Assembly (NCBI GenBank): GCA_030762895.1
Contig: CM061064.1
Span: 235,320,586 to 235,384,585 of the forward strand
Length of the DNA: 64,000 bases
DNA from: Sophora flavescens
Lineage: Eukaryota > Streptophyta > Magnoliopsida > Fabales > Fabaceae
Direction: 5' to 3'
Position 1 is the stretch's first letter, and each line of letters starts with the position of its first letter. Position numbers and translations under genes: made by a program. The notes beneath the pieces were generated by a model that was given only the letters and a program-made list of their open reading frames with translations, did not search any database and was not told the DNA's origin. Shown here one piece after another: positions 11,960 through 23,093 of this stretch.

Positions 11960-12364
11960 TTTAAACGCAAGACTGCTCATCCCACCCATAACAAGGAACA
12001 CGTCCCCTTTTCTCACAGACCTGTATGACTCTAAAAAATATGGCTTAAGATGTGCATCAAACAAGCTGCCCACGACAGCCTCAACAAATGAAAGGATGTG
12101 AACTTGCTTCCCATATTGCACATCATGACCTGGATGCATAGAGACAACATCTTCAAGTCTCACTCTAAGATTAGACCAAACAACTTTGGTCATCCTTGTT
12201 TTTGGTGCACCCCATTGTTCATCAGCAAGAACAATGCAAATTGTGTCCCTTAGCTTCTGTCCCTTTATCAGAACAGTGTTACCCCGGAAAAACAGCAGCT
12301 CATCCAATGTAGAAAAGTGCAAGATATGCAGATAGTTATCATCATTAATTGTTGTAGCAACAAC
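11960..12364 (-). pseudogene. Captured CDC48 (AAA-ATPase) N-domain fragment
   Basis: About 135 codons (residues about 262-396 of the second ORF) match the N-domain of plant CDC48. Motifs seen are INDDN, LFFRGNTVLIKGQK, DTICIVLADE, TKVVWSNLRVRLEDVVSMHP, FDAHLKPYFLESYRSVRKGD and FLVMGGMSSLAFK. The N-domain binds cofactors of the ubiquitin-dependent segregase. The ATPase modules D1 and D2 are absent. The frame is open and continues from the NPH3 piece through an unassigned segment of about 110 codons. Like the NPH3 piece it lacks visible introns. It is a fragment and not an ATPase gene. Confidence 0.88.
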
Positions 12365-12699
12365 AGAAACTGGCCTGCCTAGCCCCAACATGCCTGAAAC
12401 ATCTTTAGTAGTGACAGTTGTAGTTGGCAAAATACAATATTTCAGGCAGTTAGACAGCATCAAATAGAGAACAGCAGCCACAGTAGTAGCGTCACTAAAA
12501 CTTTTATGATAATCCCTTGTAAATGCAATATGGATTCCATGGTGAGGAGACAACATTAGTGTTACTCCATCAAATTGACACCTAGCAGACTTGAACTCCA
12601 CAACAAGAAAAAAACTAACAAAGAATTTAACTACAAATTGTTCATGCATAGTGGGAGAGGAATCAGCTTTAATCTGGCTAGATGAATTCCACAAGTTGG

Positions 12700-13482
12700 A
12701 GTCTGGACAATCCCCACGACTCTTTATGGTTGTTAAGATTCTTTGAAATATGTCAATTCTCAAAACTGAAAGATCTTCTATCCACCAATCATCATCAAAT
12801 TTGGCTGGCCTACTCAAGTGCAAACTCCCTGAGCTGCTATACTCTAATCTTGATAAAGTAGAAGCTATTGACTCTGCACAAACTTTGGAAGTTGTTAAAT
12901 CAATGCAACTACTAACTATTTGGAGCTTATCATCAAGAGGAAGCAGGCGTCCACATTGCTGCAAGACTTCAACACACATGTCAATATCTTTGCATACAAT
13001 ACTATGAATATATTCCTTAGCACAAAAATCCAAATTGTCTTTTAAGAAATCTTCATTCATTTCAAGGCAATAAAAAATACAACATAGCTGTGCAACATTC
13101 GTTGGTGTAAGCACAAAATTAATGCCATACCAGTACTTGGCAGCCAATTCAAAATATTCAGCACACTTGGAAGATTAATAAGTACAACCCTGGAGATATC
13201 AAAATCCCTATGTGCTGCAACTATGCGTTGAATTCTCCCATTTTGGAAAGAGGAAGGAAACTTATGGAATGAAAATGGTACTCCATTCACGTCTATAGTT
13301 ACCTCACTTGGTACATCCCGCAATCTTTTCTCCCGATAGAAGCAATTAACACTAATTGAGGCATATGAGACTACTTTTTCATGGAAATTAGGCATGTAAT
13401 GTTTAGGATGAGTAGAGCAATCTAGTCTGTTAAACACTTTCAAGGAAGCGGTGGGGGAAACCATGGTTTGAGAAGTCGCCAT
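12700..13482 (-). pseudogene. Captured fragment of an NPH3/BTB-family gene
   Basis: Begins MATSQTMVSP, includes the BTB part (VTIDVNGVPFSFHKFP..., then GRIQRIVAAHRDFDISRV) and continues after a one-base frameshift near 13145. There the second ORF opens MAAKYWYGINFVLTPTNVAQ. Further family hallmarks are KDIDMCVEVLQQC and WWIEDLSVLRIDIFQRI. NPH3-like proteins are plant BTB adaptors of CUL3 ligases in phototropin and auxin signalling. Only the BTB and early NPH3 part is present (about 260 of the usual about 600 residues). No introns are visible, consistent with capture through an RNA intermediate. It is out of frame at one point and truncated, so it is not a working NPH3 protein. Confidence 0.85.
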
Positions 13483-14568
13483 GAAATCAGAAAAAATTCC
13501 TTGCGATGCATACCTGGATGGATTTATCTTTGGGGTTGGTTTTGCTGACCAAGGTGGGCTTGGGTATTCTGGTTTTAGCATAGGCCCAACATGTTGCTTC
13601 AAGTATGATCTAGGCCCCTCTCTATCATAATCAGAATTTATAGGATAAGTTTGGGCTTGGCCTATTAGGTCATAGAAGTGTCCCTTCTGAAATTCTACTC
13701 TGACCTTGGAGCCCTTCCCTTCCTCTAGTACGCAGGTGCCAATTTCAGCCGCCCGTGCCCCGACGTCGATCGAATGAGGAACACGGTCCGGTGACTCCGG
13801 CGGTGGTCTGGTCGGTCGTGTCTCATCTGTTGTTGTTCTCCCCTCTTTCTGCACCAACTCTACCGTCGTCACCGCTGTCTTAACAGGCACCCGAGCATCC
13901 TCCGCCGCCATATGAGTATACTGGTTACTCTCCGCCATCTCCTGCTCGCAAGCCCGTTTGTCACCTCTTGAGTCCCTTTTTTTTGTCCCCCATGTCTCGG
14001 TAGTGAACGACCGTGATTGTTGCGTATTGGGACCTTTCAAAAGAATGGAATCACACGGTGGTAGAAGCCTGGTGGGTTCCCGATCTGGTGGTCTCAATGG
14101 CGGTGATGGTGGGTGGTTGCTGTCTGGTGGCTCTAACTGATGGAGAGAATTAAGAATGAGATGAGGATTCTTACTCAAGAGAGGGTTTGCTTCTTCCCTC
14201 TTCCTATCCAAAGCTGATATATTGATTGCGGCTTCAATTAGTGGTGCTCCATTAACAACATCACCGCCGTTGGTCGTCAACTGATGTGAGTCCGGCTCTG
14301 GCTCCTTGTCCTCGTCTGATATCGGTAAAAGGCGGCGCCATTCAGGCTTGAAATGCCACATAAAGATAGTGGTGAAGGTGTCCCAGCTGGGCTCTGGGTG
14401 ACAATGAGACCACCAGAACCACCAGTAGTGGAGAGGACGACCTCTCAGTGTCGTCACAACCGCGGTTACCTTCGCCTCCTCTGGTGTGCCGAGCTCTTTG
14501 AAGAGTTTATCGGTGCAAAGGACCCACCAGTAAGCATCTTCTTCTCCATCAAACATCGAAATATCCAT
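13483..14568 (-). pseudogene. gag-like region (Retrotrans_gag type) upstream of the captured genes
   Basis: The first 362 codons of a 503-codon ORF. The N-terminus (MDISMFDGEEDAYWW, then TAVVTTLRGRPLHYWWFWW and WHFKPEWRR within residues 1-80) follows the Ty3/gypsy gag pattern, in which FxGEDxxGW is followed by a W-rich helix and FKxEF. Residues about 85-360 are Pro/Arg/Glu-rich and low in complexity. No zinc knuckle is seen. The frame runs straight into the captured NPH3 segment at residue 363 (M at 13482), so a gag-NPH3 fusion could be translated. The ORF ends at 13057 after a frameshift inside NPH3. Confidence 0.7.
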
Positions 14569-14610
14569 CTCCGACCTCGGTTCAGCGGGAATGAGATCGA
14601 AATGAAAGCA

Positions 14611-14969
14611 CCAAGGCTCCTTTTGAGTAGGAGCAACTCCAGAAGGTTAGGGAAAGGGGAAGTAGAGTAAACAAATAAAATTATGTGAAATTCTTCTCTG
14701 CTTTCTTCATTTAGCCATGCAAGATATAGCCAATTACATTTCCTAATGATGCGCATCTTTGGCCAAGTGTACAGTGATAATTACAATAGAAAATAACTAC
14801 AAGGGAATGAAAATACAGCAAGAGAATCTTCCTAACAAACTGAGGAATGCCTAACGCATTGCTGATGAGGTGTCCTAAGTGACTAAGCATAGTCAGATTA
14901 CCAAGCTGGTGTTCTCTTGAGTCGTATGGGCTGAGTCTCATTGGGCTCCCTTGGCCCAATAGCGTATCA
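14611..14969 (-). repeat. 5' LTR of the gene-capturing element
   Basis: Begins TGATACGCTATTGGG on the minus strand. Its inner end reads ...AAAAGGAGCCTTGGTGC, lacking the TATCA seen at the outer end of the other LTR. A few bases at the LTR/primer-site junction therefore appear lost or altered. Confidence 0.82.
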
Positions 14970-14974
14970 GACCA

Positions 14975-15868
14975 CACCTAAAAATTTCATCAAAAGAGGA
15001 TATGACAATAATGTAAAATTTTAGCCAACTGTGATTACGTGGTTTGGTCTATATATGGTGTTTATTTGTCTCTAATTTAATGAAACCCAAAATTCTAGCG
15101 AGCATATTGAAGAGGTTTTAAGATATCAATTAAAGGTATTTTTGTGGAGAGGACAAAATTTCACATACGCAAAGTTCGCTGAACATTAAAAAAAAAATTT
15201 AAATTACTCAAATTCAAGTCAAACGAGAAAATTGTTATACATGAAAGCGACATCATAGGGCTAGTGCATTAATCCAACGGAAAATTTGAAAACTAAACTA
15301 TTTATGAATAACTCTGAATATGAATTTCATTAATGCAACATAAGGCAATCAAATACAGAGAAATCATTGTGTTTAAAGTTAAAGGAATTGAATGAATGAA
15401 GTGGAGGAATGTACATGTAATTAACTACAAGTCACTAAATGCACCTTTTAAGAGTTTTTTTTTTCCAATTAATGCTAACATAAAAAATGATAAGAAATTC
15501 ACTTATGATAATATTTATATGAATTGGACCTCTAAAAATTTAACCAAATTATGTTTCCTCTATCTTTTCAATTTTAGCGGATCATACCAGTTTGTTGTTT
15601 TGTCTTGTTAATAACATTGGATTGTTTGTTCTTTCTTTGTTGTGGGTATTTTTTATATTCCATAGGGTCTTTTATGTTGAGATCATGTATATGAGTTAGA
15701 AGTACCCTTTTTACACTTATCAATATATTTTGTTTTAAAAAGAAAAGCTGATTGTTGTTTTGGCTTGTTAATGACCACAATGGCTCGAATTAATACTTCT
15801 TAACTACTCAACTAGGAGTTGTTTAATCCTTCATTATCTTCTACGTACATCTAGAAATATTTATTAGT
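14975..15868. other. AT-rich intergenic DNA
   Basis: No gene or repeat identified. Short ORFs at 15396-15611 and 15574-15780 have no domain character. Confidence 0.4.
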
Positions 15869-16301
15869 TTTTTTTTTTTATAAATCAACCTTTTATAAAT
15901 ATGTAGAGTATTTGGGGTACTCTAACTCTTTTACAAATAACCAAAAAAATCCAACTAATGTAAATTAAATACTGCCCTAAAAAAAGGATAGTATTATCGT
16001 TACAAAAGTGAAATAAAACAAAACCAAACCAAAAGACAAGTATAGAAAGAACCGAGTGGACCCTGCCACCCAAAGCTAAGGAACAACAGCCCCACCGCAA
16101 TAGAAGAAAAACCCAACTGAAGATTACAGCTATGCAACAAAACAGGTGAAGCTGAGTTGCTCAGAAACCGAAAAAATAGGCGACACATAACTGGAAAGGA
16201 GAGACACCCAACCACCACAATAACAAGAAGCCACCAGCCACCAAAAGAGAAGATAGAACACCACCAAATCTAAACCACAAAACCCAGTAACAAAAGCACA
16301 T

Positions 16302-16800
16302 TGTTGAATCCGTGGTGAATCATCAAATGTTTTAGATAGAAATATGCTGTGTTTAGAAGCTATGTGATGTAACTGATTAATTTCCTTTGTTGAGTTAGTT
16401 AGGAAAGTTAGTAAGGGATAACTAATGTAACTACCTATTTGGCTGGAAAGTCAGTTAGCATAGAAGCCATAGCTTGATTGTATAGCATTATATAATAGGG
16501 AGTAGATTGCTCAAGGTGAGATCAGAAAAGTGAGTAATTCATATTGTAAGTGAGTGCAAGTGTGAAAGAGCATTGCTCATCTAGAAGTCTTGTACTGTCA
16601 ATTCTTGACATAGTGGATTGTGATCTTCAACCTCAGTGTGGATGTAGGAGCTACAACAATAACTCTGAACCATGATAATTCTGCGTGTGTCACCATTCTT
16701 CTTTCCTTTCTCTTCTCATCTGCATCAATTCTTTTCTGCATTGGTTCTGTTCTAACAACAGTTCAGGTTCTTGTATCAAGAACAGTGTGTAATCACAACA
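16302..16800 (+). repeat. 5' LTR of the copia element
   Basis: 499 bp, TGTTGAATCC...AATCACAACA. A TATA-like TATATAATAGGGAG lies at about 16489-16502. Confidence 0.95.
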
Positions 16801-16838
16801 ATTGGTATCAGTAGCTTTGTCGAATTGGGGCTGATTCC

Positions 16839-19800
16839 GTGATGGGCACTACCAAGTTCAATGTGGAGAAATTCAATGGAGAAAATGACTTTAGTCTATG
16901 GAGGATCAAGATGAAGGCTCTTCTTGTTCAACAAGGACTCAAAGATGCCTTGGGAGGAATAACCAAACTTCCTGCAACACTTTCAGAAAAAGAAAGGAAA
17001 GACTTGGTCAGCAAGGCACATAGCATGATCATTCTTTCCTTGGGTGATGAGGTTCTTCGTGAGGTAGCTGATGAATCAACTGTTGCAGGTGTTTGGCTTA
17101 AACTCGAAAGCTTATACATGACAAAGTCATTGGCAAATAAACTCTATTTGAAGAAGAGACTACACCAGTTGAAGATGGAGGAAGGATTATCAATCAAAGA
17201 ACATGTCTCTCAATTTACAAAGGTAGTTCTTGATCTAAAGAACGTGGATGTCAAGATTGATTATGAGGATCAAGCTGTGATGCTTCTGTGCTCCCTCCCT
17301 CCCTCTTATGAGAACTTGGTGGATACAATGATGTTTGGCAGGGAAAGTCTCACCTTGGAATAAGTTAAAGCCACTCTTAATTCTAGAGAAATGAAGAGGA
17401 GAATTACTGATGGTAAAGGTGAAGGTGGAGAAGCAGAAGGACTGTTTGTTAGAGGGAGATCTGGAAATAAAGAAGAAAAGGGAAAGAATATGAGGCATAG
17501 ATTCTAATCCAAATGCAAAAGGGAATGTTATTACTGCCACAAGGAGGGACATTTTAGAAAGAATTGCCCCGAAAGAAAAAGGAAGAACAATGATAAGCAC
17601 AATTCAAATGATATGGCTGTAGTGGCAGATGGGTATGAAAGCTCGGATGTTCTAGCTGTCACGGAAGATTCTTGCAGTGAAGAATGGATCCTTGACTCGG
17701 GGTGTTCATTCCATGTGACTCCTAATCAAGAATGGTTTGAATCCTACAGAAGGGTTGAAGCTGGAAAGGTGTTGATGGGGACAAACATAGCCTGTAAAGT
17801 AGCTGGAATTGGCACTATCAGGGTAAAACTCAGTAATGGATCCACAAAATTGTTCATTGAGGTAAGGCATGTACCCGATTTGAAGAGGAACCTTATTTCT
17901 CTTGGTATGTTGGATGAGGCTGGATGCACATTCAAAGGAGAATATGGAACTCTCAAGATCGTCAAAGAATCACTACAGATAATGAAGGGAACCAGAAGAA
18001 ATGGACTATACAGACTGTAAGGTAACACTAATCAATCCCGCTAGTTTAATTTCTGATTCTAAGATAGGCACAAAACTGTGGCATCATAGGTTAGCTCATA
18101 CAAGTGAAAGAGGGCTTGAAAAATTATACAAGCAAGGGTTGATTGGGAATGGTGACTTTGAGAAACTTGAATTTTGTGAACACCGTCTCTATGGAAAACA
18201 GAAAAAAGTCAAGTTCTCAACAGCCACTCATCTAAAGCAATAGTGGACTGTGTGCATCCTGACATTTGGGGGCCAGCAAGGGTTCCTTCATTAGGTGGAG
18301 CTAGATACTTCATTTCTTTCATTGATGATTGGTCTAGAAAGGTGTGGATATACCTGTTGAAACACAAGAATCATGCCTTTAAATGCTTCAAGCAGTGGAA
18401 GGCTCTTGTAGAAAATCAAACAGGAAAGCATATCAAAGTTCTAAGAACATATAATGGCCTTGAGTACTTGAGTGAAGAATTCAGAGTTCTGTAAAGATCA
18501 TGGCATAACCAGGCACAAAACTGTTAGACTAACTCCTCAACAAAATGGCCTAGCAGAAAGAATGAATAGGACCATTTTGGAGAGGGTTAGGTGCATGTTA
18601 TCCAATGCAAACCTTAGCAAGAATTTTTGGGGTGAAGATGTTCACACTGCATGCTATTTGATAAACAGATCACCATCTGCTGCAATTGGTTTTAAAACAC
18701 CAGAGGAATTGTGGAATGGGAAGCCAGCATGCTATGATAACCTCATAATATTTGGTTGCACAACATACATTCATGTGAATGAAGGCAAGCTTGAGCTTAG
18801 GTCTAAGAAGGGAATCTTCTTAGGGTATCCAGATGGTGTCAAAGGCTACAAGATATGGCTAACAGGTCAAAAGGGAGGTAAAGCTGTAATTAGCAGGGAT
18901 GTGGTCTTTCAAGAAGATTCCATTCTTGGCAAAGAAAAGATAACAAATGATCTCACTGACCAATCATACAAAGAAGAACACAAGCTTCAGTTTGAGGTGG
19001 AGAAACCTGTTGAAGAAAGACAAGATTTCGCCACTGAAACTGATCAGCACAGTGCTCAGACAGAAGAAGCAACTTCATCCTATAATCTAATCAGGGATAG
19101 AGAAAGGAGACAGATCAGGGCACCACAGAGATATGGCTATGAAGATCTTATAGCATATGCCCTGAGTGTGGAAACTGATTTTGAAGAAGTTGATCCAATC
19201 AATTACAAACAAGCAATGTCAAGTGCGGATAAGCATCACTGGAAAGCTGCCATGGAAGAAGAAATTGATTCACTGATGAAAAACAGTACTTGGAGCTTAG
19301 TGGAGAAGCCTGCAAACCAAAAAATTGTAGGCTGTAAATGGATCTACAAGAAGAAACCAGAAGTGCCAGGGGTTGAGAGGAGCAGATACAAGGCTAGGCT
19401 TGTGGCAAAAGGCTTCACTCAAAGAGAGGGGATAGATTTCAATGAAATATTCTCTCCAGTTGTGAAGCATACTAGCATAAGAGTCATCTTGTCTCTTGTT
19501 GCTACCTATGACGTGGAACTTGAACAAATGGATGTAAAGACAACATTCTTACGTGGTCAACTAGAGGAAAATATCTACATGAATCAAACTGAGGGCTATG
19601 AAGTCAAAGGGAAGGAGCATATGGTTTTCTTGCTCAACAAGTCACTGTATGGACTCAAGCAATCTCCAAGGCAGTAGTACAAACGTTTTGACTCTTACAT
19701 GATGACAAACAGTTACAAAAGGAGCTCTTTTGATAGCTGTGTCTATTTCAAAAGAACTGAAACAGGTTGCTTCATGTATCTTCTACTATATGTAGCTGAT

Positions 19801-20790
19801 ATGTTAATTTCTAGTTCTGACACAAGTGCAATCAAAAGGCTCAAGGATGTTCTGAACTCAGTTTGAAATGAAGAACCTAGGAGCTGCAAAGAGGATCTTA
19901 GGCATGGAAATTGTGAGGAAAATATCAGAGAAGCTGCTGTTCCTGAATCAGTCAAACTATGTGGAAAAGGTGCTGAGAAGGTTCTGTATGACAGAAGCAA
20001 AAATAGTCTCAACCCCAATAGCTGGACACTTCAAACTATCTATTGATCAGTCACCTAAAACTAATGAAGACAGGAAATTTATAGGTTGTGTTCCATACTC
20101 AAATGCAACTGGCAGCCTGATGTATGCTATGGTCTATTCAAGACCTGACTTAGCATATGCTGCAAGCATGGTCAGCAGGTTCATGGGAAATCCAGGGAAG
20201 GAGCACTGGATGGCAGCCAAATGGATATTTAGATACCTAAAGGGCTCTAAATCTCTTTGTCTCATATTTGGTAAATCAGATTCAACAAGTAGTGGTATTG
20301 CAGGGTTTGTAGATTCTGATTTTGCAGGAGATTTGGATAAGAGAAGGTCCCTCACTGGTTACATTTTCACACTATATGGAAATGTAGTGAGTTGGAAAGC
20401 CAATATTCAATCAATTGTAGCACTATCAACCACAGAGGCATAGTACATAGCTTTGACAGAAGCAGTCAAGGAAGCTATCTAGTTAAAGGGTTTTGTATCA
20501 GAATTGCAAGACAACACAGTGTCTTCAACGGTGCGGTGTGATAGCCAAAGTGCCATCTCTCTCTCTCAAAGAATCAAGTATTCCATGAGAGGACAAAGCA
20601 CATTGACATAAGGCTACACTTCATTCGGGACATCATTGCACAAGGAATGATTGAAGTTAAGAAGATTGCAACTCAAGACAACCCTGCTGACATGATGACA
20701 AAGGTAGTTCCAGGTTCCAAATTTGAACATTGTTTAAATTTGGTAAACATTGGAACTCTTAGTAACTGAAGTCTCAGTAAGAGGCTTGGA
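16839..20790 (+). pseudogene. Broken copia gag-pol
   Basis: Segments in order: gag 16839-17360; CCHC zinc knuckle (CYYCHKEGHFRKNC) at about 17523-17567; aspartic protease (WILDSGCSFHVT) within 17613-18020; GAG-pre-integrase HHCC region 18050-18240; integrase core about 18243-18760; reverse transcriptase about 19200-19865; RNase H about 20080-20760. Breaks include stop codons at 17361, 18018, 18241, 19675 and 20442 and a frame change near 18490. Two catalytic positions are altered. The integrase NGLEY motif is preceded by TY where TD is expected (about 18448). The RT active site reads YVAD where YVDD is expected (about 19789-19800). The element therefore cannot make active enzymes. Confidence 0.92.
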
Positions 20791-20835
20791 GATTTTTCTA
20801 TCTATAGTTGGCATTGAAGATTCAAGGTGGAGATT

Positions 20836-21334
20836 TGTTGAATCCGTGGTGAATCATCAAATGTTTTAGATAGAAATATGTTGTGTTTAGAAGCTATGTG
20901 ATGTAACTGATTGGTTGCCTTTGTTGAGTTAGTTAGGAAAGTTAGTTAGGGATAACTAATGTAACTAGCTATTTGGATGGAAAGTCAGTTAGCATAGAAG
21001 CCATAACTTGATTGTATAGCAATATATAATAGGGAGTAGATTGCTCAAGGTGAGATCAGAAAAGTGAGTAATTCATATTGTAAGTGAGTGCAAGTGTGAA
21101 AGAGCATTGCTCATCTAGAAGTCTTGTACTGTAAATTCTTGACATAGTGGATTGTGATCTTCAACCTCAGTGTGGATGTAGGAGCTACAACAATAGCTCT
21201 AAACCACGACAATTCCGCATGTGTCACCATTTTTCTTTCCTTTGTCTTTTTATCTGCATCAATTCTTTTCTGCATTGGTTCTATTCTAACAACAGTTCAG
21301 GTTCTTGTATTAAGAACAGTGTGTAATCACAACA
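20836..21334 (+). repeat. 3' LTR of the copia element
   Basis: 499 bp, same termini and same length as the 5' LTR, with scattered substitutions. Followed directly by the TSD CACAT. Confidence 0.95.
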
Positions 21335-21840
21335 CACATGTATACAACTCCTAAAAAACCAAATTGCTCAAGAGCATGCAACCACTAAAGTGATACAAAA
21401 ATATCAAAGCTGGGCATCACTATATGGACCACACAAGACAAAAAAAGCATCAATCCAGAATTTGCTCTTCCAACGGAAAAGAAACTCTCCTAACCAGAGC
21501 TTCATTGACCCTAACACCTTCAAATCACCGAACAAATAGTAGTATCCCAGCTATCCCACAGCCGTTTCCATAAATAATGACAAACCAATATCCAGCAACT
21601 CGCAGTCTCAAAGAAGTAACCATAATACAAAGCACGCAAAACTCATTTAAAAAGTGTCACTCTCTCACATTTAAAAGGAATATCCCAAAAAATAGACAAC
21701 CCCTCGCCCCTAATTTTCACTCACACACTACCCTCATTCCAGCCAGAAGAAAATGGATCCACTGCTTAGTGGCAAACCTGCACAATCAACAAAGAAACAG
21801 ATTTCTAGAAACCAAGTTAGAAATAACAGTTTAAATGCCT

Positions 21841-22074
21841 CACATTTGTAACAATCAACAATAGAAATGTTTATAATAGTATTTGGAGTTAAATATTTGT
21901 TAGTTAAAAATATGCTTAATTGTACTTTTGGTCCCCTTATTATTGATCATATGTGATTTTGGTCCCAATAGTTTTTTTGTGCACGTTTGGTCCCCCTATT
22001 TTTTAAATGTTATAAATTCGGTCATTCCATCCAATGTCTGTCAATTTTTTCAATGATCAACATAGAGGAATGAT
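21841..22074. repeat. Dispersed repeat fragment with TTTGGTCCC words
   Basis: Contains TTAATTGTACTTTTGGTCCC, then GATTTTGGTCCC and GTTTGGTCCCCC at similar spacing. I recognise this as a common dispersed repeat in legume genomes but cannot place it in a TE class. No terminal structure was found. Confidence 0.4.
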
Positions 22075-22440
22075 GTGGATTCCAGCAAGTGTACCGGATT
22101 CGTCGTCAAGTAATAAAAAGATCGATCCCACAGAGACCGTGATCTCAAATGACAATTAATTATTAAATCAATTGAACTGGACTATAAAAAAGGGTTTGGA
22201 AAAGATTTGATTTTTGTAATAGGAATTAACTAGAAAATCATATATTTAAGAACACAATCAATTAAAATAGGAAAGTAAATCAATTAGGGGTTTTTCAAAT
22301 CAAAAGGGATTCCTAGGAATTGGGTTCCCAACAAGATTGTTCATGTTACCAAATTGACTATCCATTGTTAATTATCAAAATTACTTTGAAGGCGAATTTA
22401 TCTTCAATAAGTTAATGCTCCCTCTCGGACTTGGCCTCTT
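22075..22440 (-). mobile_element. LTR 3' fragment (Athila/Tat-like U5), minus orientation
   Basis: On the minus strand it reads TCTGTGGGATCGATCTTTTT, then ATTACTTGACGACGAATCCGG and TACACTTGCTGGAATCC. This is the U5 layout of Athila/Tat LTRs (GGGAxCGATAC...TTACTTG...GGTACACTTGCC). A similar layout is seen in the opposite orientation at 22960-23093. Confidence 0.5.
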
Positions 22441-23093
22441 AATATAGTTCTTGCTTCTTTATGAGTGTTTGCTTTCCATGCTTAATGCTTGTTGGCGATC
22501 ATCCATGACTTGATTATTGTCTTGGTGTGCAATTGGAAAGTTCATATTAGGACTAGACTTGAAATCAATCACCTAGTAAACCTTGTATCTAGGAATGGAT
22601 CTAGGTTTATTAGTAATCATGCAATCCTTGATCTTCATGCAAATTCACTAATTAAGCCTCATAACGAATTAGGGTTTAATTTGGGGATTTAGGCTCTTAT
22701 CATCAAAGGGATTATGATTTGAGTAATCTAGTGGATTGATTGTCATATATTTGAACTAAGAACTATGTTATTAGTCATTTCATTTCATGTGAATGAAGTT
22801 TAGTGAACCTAACCTCAACATTTCATCATTCTTGCATTAAAACCCATTTGTGCTTGTTAAGTGTTTGATAAAGATCCAAAAAGAAGTTGTTCCTTTTAAT
22901 TTGTTTATTTTAACTCTTGTTTGGCTTGGTATTTAATATTGAGCTCCATTCCTTCCAAATATTCGCCTAGATAGTAGTCTAGTTGGACGTGTTGGTACGT
23001 AGTTGCTCTTAATCCTCATTGGGAACGATACTCACTCATACTTTATTACTTGTCACGATTTGGTATATTTGCCAATTTTCTATCAGTTTCTCA
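22441..23093 (+). mobile_element. LTR 3' part related to the solo LTR at 28.75-30.25 kb
   Basis: The plus strand matches the reverse complement of about 29000-29325. Shared strings include ATGCTTAATGCTTGTTG, ATCACCTAGTAA, CAAATTCA, GGATTTAGGCTCTT and AGTGGATTGATT in the same order. It ends GGGAACGATACTC...TTTGCCAATTTTCTATCA, a plausible LTR end. No gag or primer-binding site follows. Confidence 0.6.

Larger units (their letters stand above)
11456..14969 (-). mobile_element. Complete small LTR retrotransposon carrying captured NPH3 and CDC48 fragments
   Basis: Element of 3514 bp flanked by a perfect 5-bp TSD GACCA (11451-11455 and 14970-14974). On the plus strand it starts TGATAGGCTC and ends GCGTATCA. 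Two direct repeats (11456-11816 and about 14611-14969) are the LTRs and are nearly identical by eye. The internal coding order on the minus strand is a gag-like region, a captured NPH3-family fragment, an unassigned segment, a captured CDC48 N-domain fragment, then the last about 45 codons of a Ty3/gypsy integrase. Protease, reverse transcriptase, RNase H and the integrase core are absent, so it must have moved with enzymes from another element. The layout resembles maize Bs1, an LTR element known to carry several cellular gene pieces. Confidence 0.88.
16302..21334 (+). mobile_element. Complete Ty1/copia retrotransposon, Tork/Tnt1-like
   Basis: 5033-bp element with TSD CACAT (16297-16301 and 21335-21339). 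Two 499-bp LTRs begin TGTTGAATCC and end AATCACAACA. A primer-binding site ATTGGTATCAG follows the 5' LTR at 16801, matching initiator tRNA-Met use. A purine-rich tract (AAGGTGGAGAT) precedes the 3' LTR. Gene order gag-protease-integrase-RT-RNase H is that of copia. The gag start (KFNVEKFNGENDFSLWRIKM) fits the Tork/Tnt1 lineage. By eye the LTRs differ at about two dozen of 499 sites, so insertion is not very recent. Confidence 0.95.
15869..21840 (-). mobile_element. LINE-like 3' tail, split by the copia element
   Basis: On the minus strand, 21840-21340 followed by 16301-15869 reads as degenerate sequence ending in AGAGTACCCCAAATACTCT and a poly(A) of 11-12 (15869-15880 on the plus strand). 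Plant LINEs commonly end in such a tail. No reverse transcriptase remains and the 5' edge is uncertain. The copia element at 16302-21334 with TSD CACAT interrupts it. The LINE assignment is inferred from the tail alone. Confidence 0.35.

Noticed and set aside
11624..13147. A novel single host gene of 507 codons
   Set aside because: It lies between LTRs with a TSD, fuses NPH3, CDC48 and integrase pieces, and ends in the LTR. It is a transposon composite.
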